A program made the translations under genes and the position numbers. Positions 1-12,615 of a stretch of 64,000 bases of DNA are shown here, in pieces. The notes under the pieces were generated by a model, which worked only from the letters and a program-made list of their open reading frames with translations, was not told the origin of the DNA and did not search any database. This DNA comes from Ailanthus altissimus (Eukaryota > Streptophyta > Magnoliopsida > Sapindales > Simaroubaceae): the NCBI GenBank assembly GCA_946807835.1, contig OX327694.1:7576001-7640000 (forward strand), in the 5' to 3' direction. Numbering within the stretch: the stretch's first letter is position 1; each line of letters opens with the position of its first letter.

Positions 1-1359
1 TTCTTTTTTTAATCTTTTTCACCATTCTTTTAGCAATTTCAAGAAAGTTAGGTATGACCTGGCTTGCTCTTGTATATAACCAATGTCCTGCTATCCTCTT
101 TTTCAAGCTGTGTTCTTTTAAATTGCAATCAAGCTCCAGCTCTGCCCTTACGACTCTCTTCTGTGCTTGCAAGTGTCTGTAAAGGTGTTATATGTCCATG
201 GGTTTCTGACAAACAAGTTTAAAGGTTCCCTTAGTAGTCCTCAGTTTCAAACCTGGTATTACACCACAGCAATTTTTGGGTAGAAAAGGGGGTTCTACTA
301 GTCCAAGGCACTCCCCAGGGTGGGAAGCTGACTTTGATCGTTACATGCCAAAGAACAAATGTGAAAAGTTTAATGATTTTGCAATAGCACTTGTGTTCCC
401 AAGCATGTGAAGTGTTTTCAAAACTTAGCTTTGATTCTCACATGATTCAGGCAAGTGCTCAAGGGCCATTTTTATGCAACCTGCATCTCACACAAATGAA
501 GTCATTTTGACCATGCGTGTCATTTCTTCATTTTAACAAGCAAAAATATCTCTTGATAGCAGTTAGTTTGTCATTCTTTTGCATTTCATTCTTTCATCAT
601 GGTTGTTAAGACTTCCTATGTTGAAATTTGATGTAATTACCAGCGAAATTGTATCCAATCATTTTGTCACTGATTGTGTGCCTGAGTGATTTAGTTGGAG
701 TACTACATACCTCGAATTTGTTAGTCCTGCAACATATCACTGAGAAGATTTGATCATGTTTGCAGATATAAAAGCAGCATCAGGCAGTACTATATAAGTT
801 GAGTGGTAGATTTCCCTTTTGTTGATTTGTGGAGTTTCTCGCTTGTAAGGCTTAGTCATACCGCTGCTATATCTTTGTTTTCAAATTCAGTGGGGAGGAA
901 GAAGACAGTTCTCGACGGCAATTCAGCTTCAACTTCCCTACTGTTGTAATTAACTGTATTTATCAGATGGGAATGTGCCTCTTTGTTTTTTTTTTTTTGA
1001 AACAAGATGGGAATGTGCCTTTAACTTACCCATTCTTCCAAAAGGTACAGTTCATTGATAGTGTGTCTGTAACAATTATAGCTTTAGTTTTGGCTTTGCT
1101 AAAGATTTCTAGAATATTTGTTATTCTTTTATTAGAAAATACAGCTATTTGTTTTTTCACAATTCATTCAAGATCCCTCTTGTATCGATCTACAAAATTC
1201 TGTTGAGTTGACCCCATTTACACAGGAATAATACATGATGTTCTAGTATTTTTTGCGATCTTGTAATAGCTTATTATCGGCCCTGATTTTGATTGTAACA
1301 TTGGTATCATTTCTTAAGGCCCTTGCTTGTCATTTCCATTTCTCTTTCGTTTGGGTACT
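1..1359. other. Gene-free left flank
   Basis: No coding exon could be supported on either strand. The composition is ordinary for plant intergenic or 3'-UTR sequence (T-rich on the plus strand), so it may be the tail of a plus-strand gene that begins outside the window. That is inference only. A 15-base direct repeat, GATGGGAATGTGCCT, occurs at about 967 and again at about 1007, separated by a T-run. The 79-codon open frame across it has no recognisable family features. Confidence 0.4.
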
Positions 1360-1684
1360 CGTACATAATTATAATGTCACGGCAAAAGAATATAGGGAAA
1401 GATTATAGTATAATCGGTTGTGTCTTGGTTGACGTAATTAAAAATGAATAGCAATATAAAATATTATCGGTTATTTTTATTTTTTTCATATACTTTTATA
1501 TTAATATAATTAACACGCAAAATTATAATTATATATTTTAAATCAATTAAGTTTAAAAATAAAATTTTGAAAAAGAAAATAATATTATTAGATAAAAAAA
1601 TTAAAAATATAAATTAAATATTATTATAATGATAACAATCAATAAAAAAAAACAAAATACATACTAAAAATATTTTCTTTTACA

Positions 1685-2215
1685 ATAAATATTATAATTT
1701 TAAATTTAATTATGTTAAATATTATAATTTTAATTTTAATTTTAATTATATTAAATTTTATAATTCTAATATCAATTTTAATTACGTTAAATATTACAAT
1801 TTCAAATACAATTGTAATTTTAATTACGTTAAATGTTATATTTAATTACAATGTCTATTTCAATTACGTAATATGTTATAATTTCAATTCTAATTTTAAT
1901 TTTAATTATATTAAATGTTTTAATTCTAATTTCAATTTCAATTACATAAAATATTATAATTCAAAGTCAAATTTTAATTTTAATTATGTTAAATATTATA
2001 AGTCCAATTCTAATTTAATTTTAACTACATTAAATGTTATAATTACAAATTTTATTTTAAAATTCATTTCAACTACGCTAAATATTATAAATTAAAATTC
2101 AATTTTAATTGTAATTACATTAAATATTATAATTTTAAATTCAATTTTAATTGTAATTACATTAAATATTATAATTTTAAATTCAATTTTAATTTTAATT
2201 ACGTAAATATTATAA
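1685..2215. repeat. AT minisatellite array, left arm part 1
   Basis: Tandem degenerate units of about 36-48 bp are built on TTAAATATTATAATTT plus a variable number of AATTTY hexamers and AATTACG. The orientation (AATTACGTTAAAT on plus) is opposite to the 5.76-7.92 kb array, so the two can pair. The 127-codon open frame inside it encodes only Asn, Phe, Tyr, Ile and Lys runs and is a by-product of the repeat. Confidence 0.85.
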
Positions 2216-2224
2216 ATGAAAATA

Positions 2225-4265
2225 TTCCCACTTAAATATTATATGTTCTCACTTAATATATTACGCGATCTTAACACTTATATTAAGTAGAAACATATAG
2301 TATATTAAATGGGAATATTTAAGTAAATGTTATAAGTAAAAACATAGAAAGATCGACAGCCGATTCTATTCATAAGTGAGGGCAGTGACCGCCGTACCTC
2401 ACATTAATTTTGACCATCTTATAATCTTTTTTTTCGTAAAAAATGACCCTACCATTATATAAATCAGGAAAAATAGAGTTCAATGATATAAATATGATTA
2501 TTTTTATTGTCAAAAAATACCCGTTGGCCCTTTTTTCAACGAGGATGGTAAGTTTTTTTAATTATTATTTATTTTATTTTAAAAATATAAACCAATGATA
2601 TGTTATCACGTATCCAAAGTAATTAATAACATTTAATGTTATAAGTAAAAACGTGTAATATACTACATATTTTCACTTAATATATTAAATGTTTCCACTT
2701 AATATACTATTTATTTTCACTTAACATACCAAATATTATGACTTAATATACTACGTATTCCTATTTAACATACTAAATGTTCTTATTTAATAAATTACAT
2801 ATTGTCACTTAACATACTACATGCTCCTACTTAACATACTATATACTCTCACTTAACATACTAAATGTTACCACTTAATATAGTACTTGTTCTTGCTTAA
2901 CATACTAAACGTTTTCACTTAATATACTACGTGTTCTCACTTAATATACTAAATGTTCCCACTTAATATACTACGTGTTCCCACTTAATATACTATATGT
3001 TCTCATTTAACATATTAAATGTTCTCACTCAATATATTATATGTTCCTAATTAATATACTACTTATTCCCACTAAATATATTAAATATTCTCATTTAACA
3101 TACTAGATTTCTCACTTAATAAACTATATGTTTTCACTTAATATATTAAATGTTCCCACTTAACATATTAAATGTTCTCACTTAACATACTAAATGTTCA
3201 CACATAATATACTATGTATTCTCACTTAATATATTAAATGTTCCCACTTAATGTACTAAATGTTCTCATTTAACATAATAGATGTTCTCACTTAATAAAC
3301 TATATGTTTTCACTTAACATATTAAATATTCTCACTTAACATATTATATGTTCACACTTAACATACTAAATGTTCACATATAATATATTATGTATTCCCA
3401 CTTAATATATTAAATATTTCCACTTAATATACTAAATGTTCTCGTTTGACATATTAGATGTTCTCACTTAATAAACTATATGTTTCCACTTAACATATTA
3501 AATGTTCTTACTTAATATATTATATGTTTACACTTAACATACTAAATGTTCACACATAATATACTATGTGTTCTCACTTAATATATTAAATGTTTCCACT
3601 TGATATACTAAATGTTCCCACTTAATATTCTACGTGTTCCCATTTACTATAATACTTGTTCCCACTTAACGTACTTAATATTCCCATTTAATATACTACA
3701 TGTTTTTGCTAAACATATTTAATGTTCTCACTTAATATAATACGTGTTCCCACTTAATATACTATATGTTCTCATTTAATATACTACATGTTTCCATTTA
3801 ACATATTTAATATTTCCACTTAACATACTTAATGTTTCTACTTAATATACCACATGTTTCCATTTAATAAATTGCATGTTCCCACTAAGCATACTCAATA
3901 TTCCTACTTAAAATACTATATGTTTTCACTTAATATACTACATATTCCTATATAACATACTAAATGTTCCCACTTAATATACTAAATATTTTCACTGCTA
4001 TTTAATATACTACGTGTTCCCACTTAACATACTAAATATTGCTACTTAATATACTAAATGTTCCTATTTAATATACTAAATGTTCTCACTTAATATACTA
4101 TATGTTCTCACTTAAAATACTACGCATTTTCACTTAACATACTAACTGTTTTCACTTAATATATTATATGTTCTCATTTAATATACTACACATTCTCATT
4201 TAATATACTACATGTTTTTACTAAATATACTTAAGATTCATACTTAATATACTATATGTTTTTAT
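2225..4265. repeat. 22-bp tandem array (CACTTAATATACTAAATGTT type)
   Basis: From about 2640 to 4265 a 22-bp unit, ACTAAATGTTCCCACTTAAT followed by AT, repeats roughly 70 times with substitutions (ACTACGTG, ACTATATG, AACATACT variants). A few units precede it at 2225-2340, some in inverted orientation (GTAGAAACATATAGTATATT). A short non-repetitive piece with more GC (about 2345-2630) interrupts the block. The array lies between two parts of the left arm of the AATTACGTTAAAT minisatellite, so it is either a nested insertion or a second repeat class of the same element. Confidence 0.85.
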
Positions 4266-4544
4266 TTTTTGTTGTTTTCACCCAAATAAAATGCCAATAT
4301 CTTAACTTTTACATGATTTGCACGTTGTCGATTGTCATTGAAAATATGTAATTTAATATAAGGGGTTCTAATTTTATGAGTGTTCAATATACATGTGATT
4401 TTCATATATGCTTCAAAAAAATAAAAAGTAAATTACTCACAAACAACATCAGTTTTTACTTAGTATACTACATATTTTCACTATTTATTTTATTGTATGT
4501 TAAGTGAAATGTGGCATACAATAGTTAGTGGAAACATAAGTTAA

Positions 4545-5485
4545 ATGTTATAGTTTTAAATTTAATTAAGTTTAATATTATAATTATAATTTTGTTAAAT
4601 GTTATAATTCTAATTTCAATTTTAAATTCAGTTTCAAATACGCTAAATATTATAATTCAATTCTAATTTTTAAATTTAATTGTAATTACATTAAATCTTA
4701 TAATTCCATTTCTAATTTTAAATTCAATTTCACTTATGTTAAATGTTATAATTCTGATTCCAATTTTAAGTTCTATTTCAATTATGTTAAATTTTATAAT
4801 TTCAAATCTAATTTTAATTTTAATTACGTTAAATGTTATAATTCTAATTTTTAATTTTAATTACATTAAATACTATAATTTCAAATCTAATTTTAAATTC
4901 AATTTCATGTTATAATTCCAATTCCTATTCCATTTTTAAATTCAATTTCACTTATGTTAAATTTTATAATTCTAATTCTAATTTTAAATTCAATGTCAAT
5001 TATATTAAATATTATAATTTCAACTCTAATTTTTAAATTTAATTTCAATTACATTAAATATTATAATTACAATTCTAGTTTTAAATTAAATTTTAATTAT
5101 GTTAAATGTTATAATTCTAATTTTTAAATTTAATTTTAATTACATTAAATCTTATAATTACAATTCTAATTTTAAGTTCAATTTCACTTGTGTTAATTGT
5201 TATGATTTTAATTCCAATTTTGAATTCAGTTTTAATTACGTTAAGTTTTATAATTTCAAATCTAACTTCAATTTTAGTTATGTTATATGTTATAATTTTA
5301 ATTTCAATTTCAATTTCAATTTTAATTTCAATTTCAATTACGTTTGATGTGACAATTTTCATTCTAATTTTAAATTCAATTTTACTTATATTAAATGTTA
5401 TAATTCCAATTCTATTTTTTAAATTCAATTTCATTTATGTTAAATGTTATAATTTTAAATCTAAATCTAATTTTAATTTCAATTA
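4545..5485. repeat. AT minisatellite array, left arm part 2
   Basis: The units and orientation match those at 1685-2215 (TTAAATGTTATAATTCTAAT, then AATTTCAATTTTAATTACG). Pure AATTTC hexamer runs are seen at about 5300-5340. Open frames on both strands here are low-complexity by-products. The centre of the foldback lies in the following 280 bp. Confidence 0.85.
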
Positions 5486-5764
5486 CTTTTTATTTTATTT
5501 ATATATTTCATCTTATTCCTTTAAAAAAATATATATTTGGTAGAATCATTTTAAGAGAGATACAAAAAAAATTAAATACAGAAACGTTTGTTATGTTTTG
5601 GCCTTCTTTTTCTTTAAAAAAATCTTTTCATATTGGGATAAATTGAAGTTTTTGGTTGGTTTTATATTGTGGACATGTTAATAATTTTTAAGTCACTTAT
5701 TGGACTATGTTAATTTTCAAGTTCTAATTTTCAAAATATATAACAAATTAATTTTTTATTTATT
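5486..5764. other. Spacer between the inverted AT arrays
   Basis: This is T/A-rich non-array sequence separating plus-oriented units (left) from minus-oriented units (right). It forms the loop of the foldback arrangement. No gene, promoter or known transposon domain was seen. Confidence 0.5.
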
Positions 5765-7925
5765 TTGTAATTATAATATTTAATGTAATTAAAATTAGAT
5801 TTGGAATTCAAATTGAATTATAACATTTAATGTAATTAAAATTATAAAAATTAATATAATTAAAATCAAAATTGAATTAGAATTAGAATTAAAATTATAA
5901 CATTTAACATAATTGTAATTAAAATTGGATAAGTAATTATAACATTTAATGTAATTGAAGTCAAAATTAGAATTGAAATTATAACATTTAATGTAATTTG
6001 AATCGAAGTTAGATTTGAAATTATAGTAAATAATGTAATTGAAAATAGATTTTAAATTATATTATCGTACTTGGAATCGAAATTGGATTTGAATTATAAC
6101 ATTTAACATAATAGGAATTGAATTTAAAATTAGAATTAGAATTATAACATTTAACGTAATTGGAATTGAATTTGTATGCAAAATTATAACATTTAACGTA
6201 ATTGAAATTAAAATTAGATTTGAAAATGCAACATCTAATGTAATTGAAAATGAAATTAAATTTGAAATTATAATATTTAATGTATTTAACGTAATTGAAA
6301 TTGAATTTAAAGTTAGAATTAGAATTATAACATTTAACGTGATTGAAATTACAATTAGAATTGCATTTGGAATTATAACATTTTATGTAATTTAAATTTA
6401 AATTAGATTTGAAATTTAACGTAATTACAATTGAAGTTAAAATTGGATTTAGAATTATAATATTTAACATAATTAGATTTGAAATTTGATTTGGAATATA
6501 ACATTTAAAGTAAATGAGATTAAAATTAGAATTAGAGTTATAATATTTTAACGTAATTGAATTGAAATTGGATTTAGAATTATAACATTTACGTAATTAA
6601 AATTGAAATTGGATTTGAAATTATAATATTTAACGTAATTACAACTGAAATTGGATTTCAATTTATAACATTTAACATAGTTAAAATTAAATTTGAAATT
6701 AGATTTGAAATTATAATATTTAATGTAGTTGGAATTAAATTTAAGATTATAACATTTAACTTAATTGAAGTTAATATTGAATTTGAAATTATAACATATA
6801 ACGTAATTCAAATTCAAATTAGAATTAAAATTACAATATTTTACGTAATTCAAATCGAAATTTAATTTGGAATTCTATTATTTTACATTATTGAAATTGA
6901 ATGCTGAATTAAAATTATAATATTTAATGTAACTGAAATCAAAATTAGAATTGAACTTATAATATTTAACACAATTGAAATTAAAATTTGAATTAGAATT
7001 ATAACATTTAACGAATTGAAATTGACATTAGAATTGCAATTATATTATTTCATGTAATTAAAATTTAAATTAGAATTGAAATTATAACATTTAACGTAAT
7101 TGAAATTGATATTGTAATTAAATATAACATTTAACGTAATTCAAATTATAATTGAATTTAGAATTGTAATATTTAACGTAATTAAAATTGATATTAGAAT
7201 GATAACATTTAATATAATTAAAATTAAAAATAAATTTTAATGTTTAACATAATTGAAATTGAAATTAGAATGGTAAAATTAACATATTAAAATTGAATTT
7301 AAATGAAATTTAAATTATAACATTTAGCATAACTAAAATTGAAATTAGATTTAAAATTATAACATTTAATGTAATCAAAATTGAAATTGAATTGGAATTA
7401 TAACATTTAACGTAATTAAAAATGAAAATAAATTTATAATATTTAATGTAATTGAAATTAAAATTGAAAATAAAAATGAAATTATAACATTTAACCTAAT
7501 TGAATTTGAATTTTAAATTGGAGTTGGAATTATAATATTTAATGTAATTGAATTTGAATTTCAAATTAGAGTTGGAATTATAACATTTAACATAATTGAA
7601 ATTAAAATTAGAATTATTAACATTCAACATAAATAAATTTGAAATTAAAACTAGTTTTAGAATTATAAAATTTAACGTATTTGAAATTGAATTTAAATTA
7701 AAATTAGAATTATAATATTTAACTCAATTAAAATTATAATATTTAATGTAATTAAAATTAAATTTTGAGTTATAATATTTAACGTAATTAAAATTGTTAT
7801 TAAAATTAGATTTAAAATTATAATATTTTACGTAATTAAAATTGAAATTTGAGTTAAAATTATAACATTTAACATAATTAAAATATAAATTAAATTTGAA
7901 ATTATAACATTTAAGTTAATTGAAA
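5765..7925. repeat. AT minisatellite array, right arm (inverted)
   Basis: About 2.1 kb of degenerate tandem units read ATTATAACATTTAACGTAATTGAAATT, the reverse complement of the left-arm unit. Variation is mostly point changes and gain or loss of AATTGA/AATTAGA hexamers. The right arm is longer than the left arm (about 1.47 kb in total). No coding capacity was recognised. The 137-codon minus-strand frame at 6057-6470 is a repeat by-product. Confidence 0.85.
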
Positions 7926-8270
7926 TTTAAAAAATTTTGGTATGTATTTTTTCTTTATTTTTTATTGGTCATTATAATTAGAATAATATTTAATTTATAT
8001 TTCTAGATTTTTATATAAAATATATATTATTTTATAAAAATATTATAATAACATTATTTTCTTTTTAATTTTTTTTTGACTTAATTGATTCAAAATTTAT
8101 CATTATAATTTTATATTAATTTTATTAATAGAGGGGCCTTTATGATAAAAGTCAAAATGACCGGCAATACTTAAAATTGCCATCACCTTAGCTAACGTTA
8201 GTCAACTATATGGCACAGTTGGCAGTACTATAGTTAATTCCTTGTTTAGGACACGCATAAAATAATATCC

Positions 8271-9015
8271 CCTTTTATCATATAACATGGTTTTACTTTT
8301 TACATCCACAATTTGTTGTATGTTGTATCTCACTTAATGTAGAACGTGTTCCAATTTTTTGCATCTCCCACCCACAAATATAAAAGAGTGCCTTGACTTT
8401 TTTTTTAAATTGTGAGTTTGCATTTAACTTCACAAAAAAATATAATATAATACAAATAGATGATACTTTATAAGTATCGTAAATAACCAGGTTAATATAA
8501 AAAACATCGACACGTGGCGCCACCACAGGACGCCATGTAGTATTTTAATTTAAAATTTTATATATAATATATTATTTCTTATTAAATTTAATTTAATTTC
8601 ATAGTTAAAATAGTAATTATTATTCTAAGTTAATGAATAATTAATATTGAATTAACTAATTTTTATTAAAATTATAAATACAATTTAAATTATATTAAAT
8701 ATAAAAATATATAACAAAATATTTTAATTGCGCTAAATTAAAGTTCTTGAGTTGGTTTTAACTTTCGACATTTACTTTTTTCTAAGTGTTTTTATATTTT
8801 AGATATTTTTAAAATTTTAAGGGATTTATTAAACTATCTTAACATTTCAACTTTTAATTTCAAAAAGATATAATAAATTCAAATTTTCAATTTTTAAAAT
8901 AAATAATTCACAAATAAATTTCAAAATTTCAAGAATATATTTATAATTTTTAATTGTTGATTTGTTGCAAAAATATATAACAAGTCCAAAATATATTTTT
9001 AACTTCCATTTTTGG
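8271..9015. other. AT-rich gap
   Basis: There is no recognisable gene. About 8293-8530 is somewhat less AT-rich, with a 77-codon minus-strand frame that shows no family features. The remainder is very AT-rich and may be a terminal region of the next repeat block. I found no clear inverted partner for it. Confidence 0.4.
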
Positions 9016-9870
9016 ATTTGTTGGAATTTAAGTTGGAATTGTAATTTGAATTAGAATTATAACAATTAACGTAATTAAAAATAGAATTTTAATTATAATG
9101 TTTAACGTAATTGAAGTTAAAATCAAAATTATAACGCTTAACGTAATTAAAATTAAAATTAAAATAGGAATTAGAATTATAAAAACATATTTGAAACTGA
9201 AATTAGAATTATAATATCTTATATAATTAAATTGAGAATTAGAATTCGAGTTATAACATTTAACATAATAAAAATTAAAATTGGAATTATAACTTTAAAA
9301 TAATTGAAATCGAAATTACAATTACAATTATAAAATTGAACGTCAATGAAATCAGAATTAAAATTGGAATTAAAATTATGATATTTAACATAATTGAAAT
9401 TGAAATTAGAATTGAAATTATAATATTTAATGTAATTGAAATCGAAATTGTAATTGAAATTATAACATTTAAAGTAATTGAAATTGAAATTAGATTTGAA
9501 ATTGAAATTAGATTTGGAATTGTAATATTTAATGTAATTAAAATTGATATTTGAATTATAATATTTAATATAATTAAAATTAATATTAAAATTATAACAT
9601 TTAAATTAATTAAAATTGATATTGGAATTGTACCATTTAAAGTAATTGAAATTAAATTTGAAATTAAAACTAGAATGATAACATTTAACGTAATTGAATT
9701 TGAAATTGGAATTGTATCATTTAATGCAATTAAAATTAGAATTAATGTTATAACATTTGATGTAATTAAAATCGAAATTAAATTTGAAATTGAAATTATT
9801 TAACCTAATTAAAATTGTAATTGTAATTAAAATTATAACATTTAACGTAATTAAAATTTGAATTATAAGA
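9016..9870. repeat. AT minisatellite array, second locus, part 1
   Basis: The unit is the same as at 5765-7925 and in the same orientation (ATTATAACATTTAACGTAATT, AATTGAAATT hexamers). It ends near TTTAAGAGGATAACG. No opposite-orientation partner is evident nearby, so unlike the first block this looks like a single arm. Confidence 0.8.
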
Positions 9871-10144
9871 TTTAAGAGGATAACGATAATTTTATCCTTG
9901 TGTTTTCGACATAAATGTAACTTTACCTCAATTAGAGATAAAATACTAATTTTTGCTATAATTTGTTAACTTTTACCGTTAGTTTTAATGGTGGAAAGAT
10001 AAACAAATAATTTAACTATAGAATTAAATTAAAATTTAGAACGTGTCAATAACGCGTGTTATTGTATAATTGATAATATTTTTAAAAATATTTTTATAAA
10101 AAAAAATAAACTAGATGATAAATCATTAAAAAAATATTATCATT
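9871..10144. other. Non-array spacer
   Basis: This interruption within the second array locus has mixed composition and contains AACGCGTGTT and AACTTTTACCGTTAG. It could be the end of a small inserted element, but I found no terminal inverted repeat or target duplication. No gene was seen. Confidence 0.35.
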
Positions 10145-10770
10145 AAAAAAAGTAATTGAAAATATAATATTTTATGTAATTAAAATTAGAATTAGAATTA
10201 TAACATTTAACATAATTAAAATTGGAATTAAAATTTTTAATGTTTATGAAATTGAATTTAAAATTATAACATTTAATGTAAATGAAATCGAAACGAATTA
10301 AAATTATAACATTTAATGTAATTGAAATTGCAATTATAACATTTAACATAATTGAAACAGAAATTAGAATTGAAATCATAACACTGAACGTAATTGAAAT
10401 CGAAATTAAAATCGAAATTATATCATTTAACATAATTAAAATTGAAATTGAAATTATGCCATTTTAACATAATTGAAATTAGAATTGGAATTGTAATATA
10501 TAATATAGTTTAAATTGAAATTGAAATTAAAATTAAAATTATAATATTTAACGTAGTTAAAATTAGAAATGTATAATTTAACGTAATTAAAATTAAAATT
10601 AGAATTAAAATTATATTATTTAATATAATTATAATTAAAATTAAATTTAGAATTAAAATTATTTAACCTAATTAAAATAAAATTAGAATTAAAATTATAA
10701 TATTTAACGTAATTAAATTTGAAATTAAAATTAAAATTATAAGATTTAATATAATTAAAATTATAATTAT
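10145..10770. repeat. AT minisatellite array, second locus, part 2
   Basis: This continues the AACATTTAACGTAATTGAAATT unit in the minus-type orientation and ends in (AAAAAT)n near 10790-10815. Open frames on both strands (for example 10143-10433 and 10282-10467) are repeat by-products rich in Ile, Asn, Glu and Lys. Confidence 0.8.
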
Positions 10771-10870
10771 AATATTATTAAAATTTAAAATAAAAATAAA
10801 AATAAAAATAAAAATATATAATGTAATAAATTATATTTAATTTATTAATTATTTAATTTTAAAGAATATA

Positions 10871-12530
10871 TGTTATATTTAACTTAATATTATGAAAGTT
10901 TTTAATATTTTTTAATTTACTTATGTAACAGATAAACATCATCAAATCAAATCTCGACCATTAAATTAATTGAATGAGCGAGACAATCGAGTGTGCGGAG
11001 GCATAACAAAAAATACCAGAACAACCCGACATAAATGAAAGTAACATTATAAATAATAAAGTCAAAAAAATGGATGTGGCACGATCTACGATCCACTTAT
11101 CATGGGCGCAAGTTGGGGAGGGGAGTCATTTCCAGTCGCAGTGTTGTGTGTTGTCTGTTGGCAAGTGGATACTGCAATAATCTTTTTCACTTAAAATCTT
11201 TAATCATTTATTATAATCACCAATTGGCAACAGAAGCGCGTTGGCAGATTCCTATTGACTACCAATAAATACTGATGTAACTCGATCCATCCAAAACTCG
11301 GCGCTTGTTTCTTTGCCGACACAAACGAGATCCCTAATGCCCCCTCCATAATAAGATACTTATCCTATTCTATTCACACAAACAATAATTTCTAAAGTTT
11401 AAATTCTCTTTTAAAAAAATCCCAATTGATTCTCATCACAAATGCTCATTTAGTTCCGAATATATTTTATTAACAAAATATTTTTTATTTGAAGAAGAAG
11501 ATTAACAAAATATTTTTGGAATGCAAAAGAAAAACATCATGTAGAAAATAGAAAATAATATATAATTTTTAAAACAATTAGATATAATATTAGTGATATA
11601 ATATCAAAAAATTACTAAAATGCTATATAAGATATAACAGTTGTGATATGCCTAAATTTAATTTATTTTTTTTAAAAGACGTAATAACTCATATTGAGAA
11701 GCATTTATCAGCTTGTTCCATTGACAAGCCTTATACACCTCATTAATTGATATTAAGGGTTCAAGTCGTGGTGGATATTAAGATAATTAATTTATTTCTC
11801 CTATTTTGTAAGAGCCTTCTAATTTAAAATAAGATATACTCAAAATTATATGTATTATTTTTAATAATTTTAATAATATAATTAATGTGAGATGTGTCAA
11901 AATTGTATGTGTTACTCTTAATAATTTCAATAACATAATTTATGTGAGGTCTCAAATATGTATATATTGTTTTTGAATGTGTTTAAAAATGTACTTAGTA
12001 TTTTTGATGGTTTTAATAACATAATTTAAATGAAGTGTATTTAAAAAATATACATATTATTTTTAAATTTTTTTTGATAATATAATATAATTATAATATT
12101 ATTAATGAGCTGTGTCATTATAATATTAATAGTGAGGTGTATCTCAACGTTACATCCGTTGTTATTGAATTTTTTTTAATTATATAACTTAATTATAATA
12201 TTAATAATATAGCTTAATATAAAATTAATATTTTAATGTAATTTAAAAAAAAAAAACATATCGAGAATCATCCTTAGCGAATTTACTCTACCTGTTAAGG
12301 AGGGGAAAATAATAGGAATCTATGTTGCGTCCAAATAAAGGAAAGAGGTAAAGTAAAAGGCGCTGAATCATCCCGTGGGCTCCAATTCAGTTAAAATGTT
12401 TCGTTTTTTTTATCTGAAGTTGCATAAAATAATCATTCCATTTCGCAACACATTCTAAGTTCTAATGCCTTGAATTGAATTAAAATAATAATTTCCTTTG
12501 GCAACACATTCTATTTTCATAACGACTTTG
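10871..12530. other. Upstream region of the TPC1-type gene
   Basis: A unique, less AT-rich island lies at about 11070-11340, followed by AT-rich sequence. From about 11830 to 12170 a loose repeat recurs, containing ATAATTTATGTGAGGTGTATC and its variants, three to four times. No exon was recognised. The last few hundred bases presumably carry the promoter of the downstream channel gene. Confidence 0.4.
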
Positions 12531-12540
12531 TATACAAATA
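12531..12540 (+). promoter_or_regulatory. Possible TATA box of TPC1
   Basis: TATACAAATA lies 76 bases upstream of the start codon at 12616. The spacing would allow a 5' UTR of roughly 45 bases. There is no other support, and the true transcription start could lie elsewhere. Confidence 0.3.
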
Positions 12541-12615
12541 GATTTTGCTTGATTTTATTTTGAATCTTGATTTCGTCTCATTCATTCGAGCGTTGAAATC
12601 TTGAAGAAGAAGAAG

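Larger units (their letters stand above)
1360..8270. mobile_element. Large AT-rich element with long inverted ends (MULE-like or foldback)
   Basis: The reverse complement of about 7925-8270 aligns collinearly with about 1365-1690. Shared landmarks in the same order are TATAGTA, GTTGAC, AGCAAT/GGCAAT, CGGT(T/C)ATTTT, ATCAATTAAGT, AAGAAAATAAT, ATATAAATTAAATATTATT and AAATACATAC. This gives terminal inverted regions of roughly 300 bp bounding a 6.9-kb block. The interior holds only tandem arrays and no transposase frame. Long degenerate inverted ends and a non-coding interior fit a non-autonomous Mutator-like or foldback element. The right end probably lies at GGGGATATTATTTTATGCG read on the minus strand (about 8270). 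I could not find a convincing target-site duplication, so the outer limits are approximate and the superfamily is inferred. Confidence 0.6.

Noticed and set aside
1712..2095. 127-codon open frame, and similar frames at 5099-5543, 6057-6470, 9336-9554, 10143-10467, 21322-21811 and 22113-22349
   Set aside because: They lie wholly inside the AT minisatellite, occur on both strands, and encode only Asn/Phe/Tyr/Ile/Lys/Glu periodic sequence dictated by the DNA repeat.
2640..4265. CRISPR-like look of short regular repeats
   Set aside because: The repeats are contiguous with no unique spacers, the repeats themselves vary, and the host is a plant. This is a 22-bp tandem array.
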